In this document: positions 20,092-30,262 of the stretch, piece by piece
Layout of the letters: each line of letters opens with the position of its first letter
Numbering within the stretch: the stretch's first letter is position 1
Assembly (NCBI GenBank): GCA_026075535.2
Contig: AP026547.1
Location: 6,758,001-6,822,000 of the forward strand
Direction: 5' to 3'
DNA from: Tricholoma matsutake
Lineage: Eukaryota > Basidiomycota > Agaricomycetes > Agaricales > Tricholomataceae
DNA: 64,000 nucleotides
Program-made: the position numbers and the translations under genes
Notes under the pieces: model-generated
What the model was told of the DNA's origin: nothing
Database searches by the model: none
What the model saw: only the letters and a program-made list of their open reading frames with translations

Positions 20092-23000
20092 GTGATCAGA
20101 CAGACAAAAGATGCTATAAAAACTATGCTACCTGAGCTTGTGAGAGTTTGTGAACAGCATCTTAAGGAGGGCAAGCATGTTCCAGAACTAGTGAAACCAC
20201 TGGATATTGAGAGTATGATTAAAGATCACATTGAAGTGTTGGCAGTACAGGAGAATATGAAGAAATTGGAATCAGAACTTCAGAGTGAATTTAAGAGCAT
20301 GTTTGAGCCACTACCTGACATCGACAAATTGCCTCATTACTGCCCACATAAAATTAAAGAACACTGAACATACAATCAAGACACACACATACACATGTCC
20401 ACAAAATTTTTGAGATGTGTGGAAAACACTCATTCAGCAGCACCTCGACTCTGGTCGGATTCAGTCATCATCATCACCACATGCATCCCTAGCCTTCATC
20501 ATCCCAAAATCAGACCCATCAGGGCTGCCTTGATGGGTTAATGATTATCGACAATTGAACAAGAATACCATTTTGGACTCTCACCCGATCCCATGTATTG
20601 ATGATATCCTCAATGACTGCGCAAAGGGTAAAATCTGGGCCACTATTGACATGACAAATAGTTTTTTTCAGACTCGGATGCACCCATCAGATATTCCACT
20701 CACCACAGTATCCACTCCATTTGGTCTTTTCAAATGGATGGTGATGCTGATGGGACTCAAAAACTTGCTGGCTCTCCACCAAGGTCGAGTGACATGTGCC
20801 TTGCAAAGATGGATTGGGACAATCTGTCATATTTATCTAGACAACATCATCATTTGGTCTAATTATATTGAAGAACATCACCAGAACACCCACACTATCC
20901 TGAAAGCATTGGAAGATGCACAACTGTACTGCAACCCTCAGAAAACACATCTCTTCCTGACAGAGGTCAACTTTCTGGGTCACCACATATATGCTTGAGG
21001 AATTGAAGCAGATTCAAAGAAAATGGATCACATCGCCAATTGGCCTCAACCACATAATGCCAAGAAAGTATGTCAGTTCCTTGGGCTGGTTTGCTATGTT
21101 GCACATTTTCTGCCTCACATCATGGAACACACACACGTACTCTCACAGCTAATGACTCAGGAATGCAACAAAGATTTTCTGGCTTGGACAGAGAAACATC
21201 AATTAGCATTTGTCGAGATCAAGAAAGTGATCATCAGCCGTGAATGCCTCACAATGATCGATTATAATTTGATGCCAGAACACAAGATTTTTGTAACAGT
21301 GGATGCCAGTGACTACCAATCAGGAGCAGTGCTCTCATTTGGCAAAGACTGGGAATCAGCACAACCTGTGGCTTTTGATTCTATGATGTTCAAAGGTGCA
21401 GAATTGAATTACCCTGTTCATGAGAAAGAGATGCTGGCCATTATTCATGCATTTCAGAAATGGTGCTCGGATCTCGTGGGGGTCCCATTTCTCATTTACA
21501 GAACATTGAAAAACTTTGACACACAACAGGATTTGAGTTGGCAACAGGCTCGATGGATGGAATTCATGTCGCAATATGTTTCCAAGATTGTGTACATGAA
21601 GGGAGAAGAGAACTGTGCAGTGGATGCACTCTCTTGCACGTCATTTGAAGCTGAATCGGCTGCGACAATGCCATACCCCCCTGACAACACTGATCCCATT
21701 GCATTGATCTATAGCAAAGATGACAGCTCATTTTCATGTGCTCACATCTTAACGGAACCTTTCACATACCCAAAACCAAAATCGCCTGTCGCAGCAACAT
21801 TATCCATTGCCACAGATGACAACCTTCTTGCCTCAATCCCTGCTGGATACCTAATGGATCTGTGGTGTGTACATATGAAAGAGGCAGACTTCCTCCCACA
21901 TGGCATGAAGGAGGCTGATGGCCTACTATATGCTGGTGAACATCTGATCATTCCATGAAGTTCAACAGTATGCAAGATGCTTTTGCATCTTGCTCACAAT
22001 GTTTTAGGGCACTTTGGGTTTGCAAAATCCTATGGATCACTCCACAATTTGTTCTATTGGCCAAACATGCACAGGGATTTAGAGAATGCATATGTTCCAG
22101 CATGTGCAGACTGTCAGCAGAACAAACCCATCACAAAGAAACCCATTGGTCCACTACATCCCCTCCTGATCCCTGACCAACTAGTGCTTAAAGGTCCAGT
22201 CCATGTGACCAGAAAATAACTGGAACCGGACCAGACCAGGACCGGAAAAAACTGGACCATCAGTCTGGTTTTTTCAAATTTTAAGTTAGAAAACTGCAAA
22301 AGACCGGTCCTGACCAGTCATAACCGGTTAAACACAGCCACGTAATCCTCTTGTAATTACCTTGAAACTGGTTAAAAAATTAAGCAAATCAGTGAAGAAT
22401 TGAGTGAGATATCACCAAAAACAAGTTTCCCGATCAGGTTTCAGGTCATGAAACCCATCTTTGGTGATATCTCACTCAATTCTTCACCGATCTGCTTAAT
22501 TTTTTGACCAGTTTCAAGGGAATTACTATTGGTAGGTTCCCCACAAGTGGTTTTGAGCAGTTATTCCCACTTCATACATCAGTCTTACTGGCTTTTAGTA
22601 AAACTGGTCACATCAGGAAGCTCATTTTTGGTGATATCTCACTCAATTCTTTACCAATCTGCTTAATTTTTTGACCAGTTTCAAGGGAATTACTATGGGT
22701 AGGTTTCCCACAAGTGTTTGTGAGCAGTTATTTCCACTTTGTACATCAGTCTTACTGGCTTTTAGTAAAACTGGTCATGACTGGTTAGGACCGGTTTTTT
22801 GCAGTTTTTTGCAGTTCTGGTCTGGTTATTTGGTTATTTCCTTTTATGGAGGACTGGTCCGGTTCCGGTCTTGCCAAAAATAGTGTGAGAACCAGGACCG
22901 GACTGGACTTTTAAGCACTATGACCAACGTGGCGACTCAGTTGCGATAGATTTCATTGGCCCTCTCCCAGAAGATGAAGGATCCAACTGCATTGTCTCTT

Positions 23001-24063
23001 TTACAGATCACTTGAACAGTAACATCCGTATCATTCTGACACATACAGACATCAGTGCAGAGGACCTGGCTGTGATCTTTTTCGATGAGTGGTATTGCAA
23101 AGATGGCCTTCCCTTGGAAATTGTTTCAGACCACAACAAGCTTTTTCTTTCAAGTTTTTGGCAGGCATTACACAAACTAACTGGTGTCAAACTTAAAATG
23201 TCTACAGTGTATCACCCCCAATCAGATGGGGCTAGTGAGAGATCAAACAAAACCATCAACCAATGTCTGCATTATCACGTCGAGAGAAACCAAACAGGGT
23301 GGCATCAGATGCTGCCCCAGGTTCATTCTGATATTATGAACTCTATTAACATGTCTACAGGTTTCTCCCCATTTCAACTGTGGATGGGACAAAGCCCACA
23401 AATCATCCCACCCTTAATTGCATCATTGGATGGAGCTGTCAAAGACATTCATGCAATAGATGTTATTGAACAACTCCAAATCAATATTAAGGAAGCTCAA
23501 GACAATTTATTATGGGCTAAGATCTCAGAGTCTCACTTCAAATGAACATAGAGCTGATGACTTTTCTTTTGAAAAGGGGGGCCATGTGGTCTTGTCAACA
23601 TTACACAGAAGAAGGGAATACAAGGCAAAGGATGAACTTCATGTAGCAAAATTCATGCCTCGATATGATGGGCCATACAAAATTACTAACACTGCACCTG
23701 AGATTTCTACAATCACCGTGGACATGCCAAATCATCCCAATACATTCCCTACATTCCACATGTTGCAAGCCCTACCTTTCATGGAAAACAACAAGAAACT
23801 ATTTCCAAACCGTGAATTAGAAGCACCACCACCAGTAATCATTGACTCGCATGAAGAATACATCATCGATTGAATTCTAGATGAGCAGAAGCATGGATGA
23901 GGCATCCAATACCTCGTGTGTTGGCATGGCTATGGACCAGAAGAGAACCACTGGTTCCTGGGGCACGAACTTGATGATTGTGAGGCCCTCAACATCTGGT
24001 TGGCTCAAAAGGACAGGGTTTTCCTTGTAGATAGCTCTTCACCTTCACACACCAACTGGTAGC
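20092..24063 (+). pseudogene. Pol of element D (RT, RNase H, integrase, chromodomain)
   Basis: RT spans about 20450-21000, with KIWATIDMTNSFFQTRM and active-site HIYLDNIIIW (about 20830; Asn replaces the second Asp). RNase H: VTVDASDYQSGAVLSFG and YPVHEKEMLAIIHAFQKW. The integrase zinc region lies at about 21990-22130 (YWPNMHRDLENAYVPACADC). The catalytic core resumes after MITE 2 with DSVAIDFIGPLPEDEG (22930), SDHNKLF and YHPQSDGASERSNKT. Chromodomain: EEYIID..LDEQKHG at about 23850-23960. In-frame TGA at 20996, 21956, 23543 and 23871, and again in the chromodomain, replace expected Arg codons. A frame change lies between 20367 and 20555. Inactive. Confidence 0.85.
22182..22920. mobile_element. 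hAT-type MITE 2 (739 bp) in integrase of D
   Basis: Terminal inverted repeats of about 21 bp with one mismatch (TAGTGCTTAAAGG at the left, TAGTGCTTAAAAG reading inward from the right) are flanked by a perfect 8-bp TSD TGACCAAC (22174-22181, 22921-22928). Subterminal ACCGGACC-type words are dense. The interior has a fold-back (about 22350-22530) and a direct duplication of about 160 bp (about 22455-22605 against 22615-22780). No protein is encoded. Confidence 0.93.
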
Positions 24064-24166
24064 TTTTCCCAAAGGGTTTTTGATGCACCCACAATCATGC
24101 ACATTATATGTATGCTTTCTTCTTCCTTCATATTTCCGATTGTGTTTTTCTACTTATTTCTGATGG

Positions 24167-24345
24167 AGGGAGGATGCCCTTATATTTACAAGCAACCTCC
24201 CAGCATGCACAGACCTTCTCAACACACGATCCTTACCTTTATCTTTTACCACCACCATCACCCTGTACTCTAGAGTCTTATAAAACACTTCTTCTGCTCG
24301 TTCTCTCTTTGTGTCTCTTGTTTAGTGAATCTCTCTGAGATTACA
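24167..24345 (+). repeat. 3' LTR of element D
   Basis: Matches the 5' LTR from AGGATGCCC onward and ends GAGATTACA. The first four bases have diverged and merge with a purine-rich tract (GATGGAGGGAGGA), the probable polypurine tract. Confidence 0.8.
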
Positions 24346-24384
24346 ACAGTTTTAATAACACCATTATCAATATCAAAAAAAAAG

Positions 24385-24614
24385 TGTGAGCCTATCTCCT
24401 ATGTGGAGATAGACAAGCACTATAAAGAAGGAAAGGAGAAATATATGACTTACTTCTGATCAGACAGAAAGATAAGACAAGGTGTAGTATTCCAGTTTAC
24501 TAGAGCTAGTGTAGTACAAATCGTAGTTCATGGTAAGAAGTTGAAAGTAGTCATTATGATAGCGAGAAGTCTGTAAGCATGCAAATAAGTCATAACAATT
24601 ATGGTAGGCTTACA
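24385..24614 (-). repeat. 5' LTR of element B
   Basis: Partner of 5636-5870; they share length, ends and nearly all internal sequence apart from scattered C/T, G/A and small indel differences. C plus nine T follows on the element strand (24375-24384). Confidence 0.88.
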
Positions 24615-24625
24615 ACACCCCCTTG

Positions 24626-24899
24626 CAGGGATCTGCATGGGTAACCCACAGGTATTTCACGCTGTACCCATATCCATACCTGTGGCAGGTTTTACCCATA
24701 AACCCACAGGTCTTAGCTACAAAATGCACCAAAAATCAAGCAAAATGGTCAAGAATTGAGTGAGTTGTGATAAAAACAATCTTGTCTAGATTGTTTTTAT
24801 CACAACTCACTCGATTCTTGATCATTTTGCTTGATTTTTGTGTGACCCATACCTGTACCCATAACCCATACAGGTACACAAAACCCATGCAGATCCCTA
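24626..24899. mobile_element. hAT-type MITE 3 (274 bp)
   Basis: TIRs CAGGGATCTGCATGGGT (left) and TAGGGATCTGCATGGGT (right, read inward). Perfect 8-bp TSD CCCCCTTG (24618-24625, 24900-24907). The centre is a long near-perfect palindrome (about 24729-24843) containing CAAGAATTGAGTGAG, shared with the fold-back of MITE 2. Flanking words are ACCCATACCTGTACCC-like, as in MITE 1. Confidence 0.92.
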
Positions 24900-24977
24900 C
24901 CCCCTTGTGAAGATAACTTCTGGAACAGAAAATTAGCATCATATCTAGAAACTTGCAGACTACCATACTGTCATGGG

Positions 24978-25236
24978 TGTAAGCCTGGCTTACATCATAT
25001 TATTATGGCATGTTTACATACTCACATACCATGGATCCTTCTTCTCTTCTTCTCACATCTTTTCTTTCACCTACCTTACTCTGAACAACTACCTTGTATT
25101 AAGATAAGCTAGCTCCAACTCTTGGAATACTACACTGTGTCCTGTTACTCTCGTGTGACTCAAAGTAAGCCTAGTATTCCTCTGTTTCCCTTCTTCTTTG
25201 GTGCTTGTCTGTCCCCATGCTGGTGACAGGCTCACA
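24978..25236 (+). repeat. 5' LTR of element E
   Basis: Runs TGTAAGCCTGGC to GACAGGCTCACA; it is the A/B/F LTR type read in the opposite orientation. C plus seven T and GAAACATC follow. Confidence 0.8.
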
Positions 25237-25254
25237 CTTTTTTTGAAACATCAA

Positions 25255-27020
25255 TTATGGCATATATTGAACTCTTGACAGTTGCTGCCAAACTGTCTCA
25301 GCTCCCATCTGTATCGACCCCCCTCACTGTGCACAGTAGGAGCCATCAGCTTGCATTGAACAGTGCCACATTGACCACACTGCACTCACCTGCTGTTTCT
25401 TGTCAGCAGACATCAAACACTGCTGCGTTAACCATGCCACACTCACCCACTGCTTCTTTACCTGCATCCACATCCTGTTTCTCCACCTGCATCACCACTC
25501 ACATTGTCTACACCTGCATCTCCTTCTCTGATTCCCATATTACACTGAAGGTTATCCACTGCATCTTCTGCATCGGGCAATGAAAGAGCTGCATACAATA
25601 ACACTTTGCAAATGTCAAACAATGGTCTTATGATGCTGATCCTGAACAATGGAAAAATACCAACCATGACATCTGGGCTAATGACTGCTGAACTCTTGCA
25701 TAGATTCAAAGACTTTGCTTGTGGCTACCTCTTGAGTAAAGACAACCTTGAGAGCAATGACTACATCGCACATATAGCCTATGCTTTGAGGATCCTCTTT
25801 TCAGTGACTGGTTCCAGACTTTCCAAACCTTTTATTCAAGCCTTTCTTTTGCTGAGTTCATGGTCAAGGTCTGTTCCCACTGGCTTGCCACTGGTTGGGA
25901 AAAGGATTTGGCCCATAAGGTCCATAACTCCAAACAGGGATCTACATATTTCCATGATTTTTCCACTACTATTCGCTGTGATAACCTGTTATTGAAAAAC
26001 ATGGGATACCATCTCTCCCCATTACAACTTTGCACCTAAATTGAGGCCAACCTCTCTCATGATTTGCTCACTTCCTATGATCACTACAAAGAGAAACATG
26101 GCAATGACTCCGATTCTGAAAAAGAAAACGAGGCTGCCAACAATGGTGACCCTACAACAGTTGCAGAAATGATTGCATGGAGTGCTGAATCATGCCTCAA
26201 GAGCTTTGTCCAGATCCTCATAAAATTGGGTGATAAAGTGCATGAGGAGGCAGCATTGCATCAGAAGGAAGCAGAGGAGGCTCTACAAAAACTGGAGTGA
26301 TTGGGCTCAACTGCAGGACTGAGTGATGCTGCCTGCCACACCCCAAATGTTCATAACTCTCAGGCGAGCACTGCAAGTTCAATGGGTAACACCAACCCTG
26401 GCTTGTTGGCTCCCTCATCATTGGGTTCACAAGGCAGACTGCCTAAACTCACAGAAGCATCAGTACCTATCAGCCCACAGTGGATGCAAGAAATGCTGCA
26501 GCTTCTACATACTGCTGGACATGCATGCAAGTTTCCCAGCAGGGATGGGTACATTGAGTGCAACATGAACTCTGTCAACAAAGCATGTAGCCATCTTGGT
26601 TTGGCCCCACTCCCAGTTCCAGCTGATGAAACTTCTTTGCCTGTCACTTCCATTACAATGGCAGTACCACCTATGCCATCAACCACCCCTCCTCCACTGC
26701 CCATAGTGGCCATGATGGGAATGACTGCTTACCCTGTGGCATCTGTTGGTGCACCCTCCAACCAGCATAACATGTTGCTGTGGAAAGAGGATCTGTTGCA
26801 TGATTCTAATGACTCGGTGAGCAACACCATTCCTTTTTTCATACCACACCTGGTCTGGCACTGCACCCTTGATGACCCCTCCTCATCCAACTGCCTACAT
26901 GTAGAAGTGCTAATTGATAAAGGTTCACCTGTAGTTCTGATCAAAAATGATCTGGCCTCTTGTCTGCAACTGTGTTTCTGTGAACTGCCCTTTCCCTGTC
27001 ACTGGTGCCTTCTTCAATGA
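25255..27020 (+). pseudogene. Gag and start of protease region, element E
   Basis: Segments 25606-25995, 26064-26300 and 26301-27020 lie in shifting frames. Recognisable blocks include MSNNGLMMLILNNGK, TAELLHRFKDFACGYL, HLSPLQLCT (followed by TAA), KLGDKVHEEAALHQKEAEEA and, beyond the Cys/His region, LVWHCTLDDPSSSNCLHVEVLIDKGSPVV (quoted here only for its VLIDKGS protease-like core). Blocks match gags A, B and F. At least two frameshifts and several stops make it non-functional. Confidence 0.75.
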
Positions 27021-28110
27021 ATCTACTATATCTCCCATAGCCCTCACCCAATGGGTAAAACTGAAATTGCACAACTGCAATAATTACTATTCTGCATAAA
27101 CTGTATGCACCTTTGTTGCTGAACTTTGCCACCCAATCATTCTTGGACTACCATTCATGTACCATAATGAGATTATGATAAATGTCTGTGAAGGAATGGT
27201 GATTGATAATAAAAATTTTGACTTGTTACACCCGTCTGCACTATTGAAACTTCATCCACCTCCCCCTAAGCTCTGGGAGGTCATTGCTAAGAATGTAGAG
27301 AATCAGAAACTACTGTTCTTGGAACTGAAGGCAGTTTGCCAAGAACAGCGATGACTTGTTGATGAACCTATCAAACCTGTAGATCTGGTTGCAGCTGTGT
27401 GAGTCTGTATTGAACAACTGGCAGCTAGAGAGCATCTGGACCTCTTGGCATTGGAAGTTAAAAATTCTTACTCAGATGTTTTTGAACCTATTCCACATGT
27501 TGATGAAATGCCCAATACTGTTTGTTGCAAAATCACACTAAAATATGCTTCTAAATTGATCACAACATGTAACTACTCCTGCCCATGAAAATATTGTGAG
27601 GCTTGGAGCACACTGATCAGTAAACACTTGGAGGCTGGATGCATCAGACCCTCACCATCCTCTCATGCATCACCAGCATTCCTGGTATCCAAGTCAGACA
27701 AAGCTGCACTACCACACTGGGCAAATGATTTCCAACAGCTGAACATGAATACTGTCATGGACTGCCACCCTTTGCCTTGTGTGGATGATATTCTTGCTGA
27801 TGCTGGAAAAGGAAAAATCTGGAGTAAGATTGACATGATATACAGTTTCTTCCATATGAAAATGGACCCTGAAAGTGTCCATCTTACAGCAGTCACAACT
27901 CTCCTGGGCCTTTATGAATGCTGGTCATGCCACAAGGGCTATAAAATGCACCTCTGGTCCACCAGTGACATGTTATGGAAGTGCTGTGGCCATTTTTAGG
28001 CTGTATATGTTATATTTATGTACCTTGATGTTATTATCATCTGGTCTTCCTTGCTGGATGAACATACCAGACACATTGAACTGATCATGGATGCTCTTTG
28101 GAGAGGTTGT
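27021..28110 (+). pseudogene. Protease tail and partial RT of element E
   Basis: LPFMYHNEIMINVCEG (about 27150) is the second protease block. RT begins at about 27590: EAGCIRPSPSSHASPAF, then [20 protein letters not shown] (27790-27850) and the degraded active-site neighbourhood at about 28020. The frame is lost after about 27920 and the element ends at 28110. Confidence 0.72.
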
Positions 28111-28260
28111 TAGGGCATGGCACGGGTAACCCTTGGGTATATTTTCTTATACCCCTACCCATACCCATGAACACCGTACCTGCATGGGTAGGGGTATGGT
28201 GTTACCACGGGTTTTTGTGGGTTACCCATGGTTATTCAGGGGTATTGATATTTTTCATTA
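28111..28260. mobile_element. Degenerate MITE remnant at the edge of the gene island
   Basis: Begins TAGGGCATGGCACGGGTAAC. It is full of inverted ACCCATACCC/GGGTAGGGGTATGG words like the subterminal regions of MITEs 1 and 3. I cannot find a matching right end or a target duplication, so this is a fragment. Confidence 0.5.
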
Positions 28261-28580
28261 TATTTGATAGGAAAAGATGTTTGCAATATTATGCATGATT
28301 ACATTATGCATTATGAGAAAACCGACTGTCCAAATTTGTGACACACATCACACGAAAAGCAGGCTCAATTTTATCTGGAGGCATAATAGCTATAGGGGGA
28401 TTTTAGGGGGTCCTCAGAATACCGCTATCGAACCGCTGACACCTTACTGCCACAGAGATCGCTGTATGAGTAAGACAGAGAAGCACAATGATGACGAAGT
28501 CGATGGAGTTCCACATATATAAGGCCTGGCAAAGGCCTGGTAAGTAAGCAAGTTGTTGTCCGGTCCTCGCAACTGCAGAT
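28261..28580. promoter_or_regulatory. Upstream region of the SDR gene
   Basis: About 320 bp between transposon remnant and start codon. A run of non-repeat sequence ends CGCAACTGCAGAT before the ATG. A TATATAAG motif lies at 28515-28522, about 60 bp before the ATG, and could be the core promoter. Nothing else is recognised. Confidence 0.4.
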
Positions 28581-30001
28581 ATGGGGAGCAAGACCAACGT
28601 ATTGATGACGGGCGTGACGGGTGTGTATACAACTAAGAATGTTCTTTCCTTGAACTGACTGTTAAGGTTTGCTTAGGGTACATTGGGGGGTCTGTACTTC
28701 GTCGTTTCCTAGATCTACCTCAGGCGACTTCTGATTTTAACATCACTGTCCTTGTTCGTGATACCGGTAAAGCGGAGAAGCTTAACTCGTTTGGGGTCAA
28801 TGCTGTTGTCGGCTCGCACAGCGATTACCCTCTGATGGAAAAACTTGCCTCTGAAGCTGACGTTGTGCTTGCAATGGTAAGTCGACCGACGGACCTACAA
28901 ATACCTTCAGGTTGAACCTAGTGTCTAGGCCGATGCTGATAACCTCCAAGCTGCTCAGGCGACGTTGAAAGGTCTGAAGAAAAGATACACCGAAATCGGC
29001 TCTCCTCCAATCCTCATACACACCGTGCGTGATGTCTACGTATCATATGGACATTCTTCGTCTGCTTACGCCTATTACGCTGATAGTCTGGCACTGGTAT
29101 GAAACCAATTCGTTCAGCAAGGATGTAATAACTTACGATTCTCGTCTAGGCGTATTGACTGACTCTGCTGCGGGGATGTACCAGTACGAAACTATCTATG
29201 ATGATGCGGATCCGGAGCAGATTGAAAGCCTTGCACCGACTCAGGCGCACCGCAATGTCGACTTGGAGATCGTTAATGCCGACAAAGAAGGTACATTCCT
29301 GGATTTTCTGAGTACATTTGCTTGACAAATGTCTCTACACCAGGATATGTGAAGACATACATCATTCTGCCTTCGATGATTTATGGGATTGCCACTGGAC
29401 AGCTGGTTGAGCAAGGAATTCAGAATCCTCATTCGGTTCAGATCCCGTGGTTGATAAAATCTTCCATTGATCGCGGTCAAGCAGGCATGGTAGGGCTGGG
29501 GAAGAATCTTTGGCCCAATGTTCACGTCGAAGATAGTATGTGCCAATTTTATAGATACAGATTTGTTGAGTTTAATCTTGAGTTTAGTTGCAGATCTTTA
29601 CATCACTGTCTTTGACTTCGCAAGATCGAATCCGCTAACCGGCCACGGTCGCGAAGGATTCTACTTTGGCGAGAATGGCGAGACCAGTTATCTCAACGTC
29701 GTCAACGCCATAGGACAAGCTATGGTGGAGTTAGGCATAAGCAAGAGTGCTGAACCCACGTCTTACACGAAGGAGGAGATGGACAAATATTTCGGGGTGG
29801 GTTATACGTTCTTGTCGCCCATGCATCTGGATTAATCCGCCACTCCTGTAGGGCTCAGATCTTCTTGGTACCAACTCACGCTGCCGCGCCAATCGATCCC
29901 GCGCTATTGGCTGGAAGCCGACTAGAACCACGGCAGATATGCTGGCTAGCCTCAAGCCGGAAGCTGAAGCATTGCTCAAGAAACGATCCATCCAGCTTTA
30001 G
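28581..30001 (+). CDS. NAD(P)-binding extended SDR / epimerase-like protein
   Basis: I read eight exons: 28581-28620, 28677-28876, 28929-29024, 29087-29096, 29150-29290, 29344-29535, 29588-29796 and 29852-30001, totalling 345 codons with all phases consistent. The N-terminus GVTGYIGGSVL is the Rossmann nucleotide-binding motif (TGxxGxIG) split by intron 1. Further blocks: VLVRDTGKAEKL, an HTSGTGVLTD stretch built across a 10-nt micro-exon, and IILPSMIYG, PWLIKSSIDRGQAG and VEDIADLYI, typical of the NAD-dependent epimerase/NmrA-like families. It is probably a cytosolic oxidoreductase or epimerase; substrate unknown. Start choice: the first ATG directly precedes the Rossmann motif. Element E ends about 470 bp upstream. 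Confidence 0.85.
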
Positions 30002-30262
30002 TGATTAGCTAACCGAAGAATACGAAGCCTATTGTGTTTCGCTTTGAGAGGGAAGAAACAAACAAGCAGTCATTCAATCCTGTACATATTTTTATTTACG
30101 ACTCAGTCGTTATTCAATCCACGCAGTAAGTTAAGTCACTGGCAGCAGCTGAAAGTTAAGTTGGTAGTTGCACAAGAGGAGCGAGCACTTCACGCAACAA
30201 ATCCCTTGGCAACGTCCCGAACATTTGGAAGTTTGTAGACATGGCTCCAAGCTTGTCACGAC
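30002..30262. promoter_or_regulatory. Spacer between the SDR gene and ASA1-like gene
   Basis: 261 bp. An in-frame-free ATG at 30241 precedes the chosen start at 30263 and is out of frame with it. No clear motif. Confidence 0.3.

Larger units (their letters stand above)
17592..24345 (+). mobile_element. Ty3/gypsy element D, nested in the leader of B
   Basis: LTRs are at 17592-17780 and about 24167-24345. Flanks are ATGGT (17587-17591) and ACAGT (24346-24350). The uninterrupted copy in element F reads ACGGT at this place, so the two halves look like one ACGGT duplication that lost its CpG on opposite strands. Inside are a fold-back repeat, gag, protease, RT, RNase H, integrase (split by MITE 2) and chromodomain. 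Many TGA stops are present. Confidence 0.87.
5636..24614 (-). mobile_element. Ty3/gypsy element B (outer element of nest 1)
   Basis: Paired LTRs (5636-5870 and 24385-24614) are very similar to each other and flanked by a perfect 5-bp TSD, ACACC (5631-5635 and 24615-24619). Read right to left: leader (split by D), gag (split by a solo LTR), protease, RT/RNase H, then integrase and chromodomain (split from RT by C). All three insertions have their own TSDs, so B is the oldest layer. Its frames carry many stops. Confidence 0.9.
24978..28110 (+). mobile_element. Ty3/gypsy element E, 3'-truncated
   Basis: 5' LTR at 24978-25236, then gag, protease and the first half of RT. Sequence identity with F/B stops at 28110 in the RT thumb (LIMDALW), where MITE-like sequence starts. 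No integrase or 3' LTR follows, so no target duplication can be checked. Confidence 0.85.
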
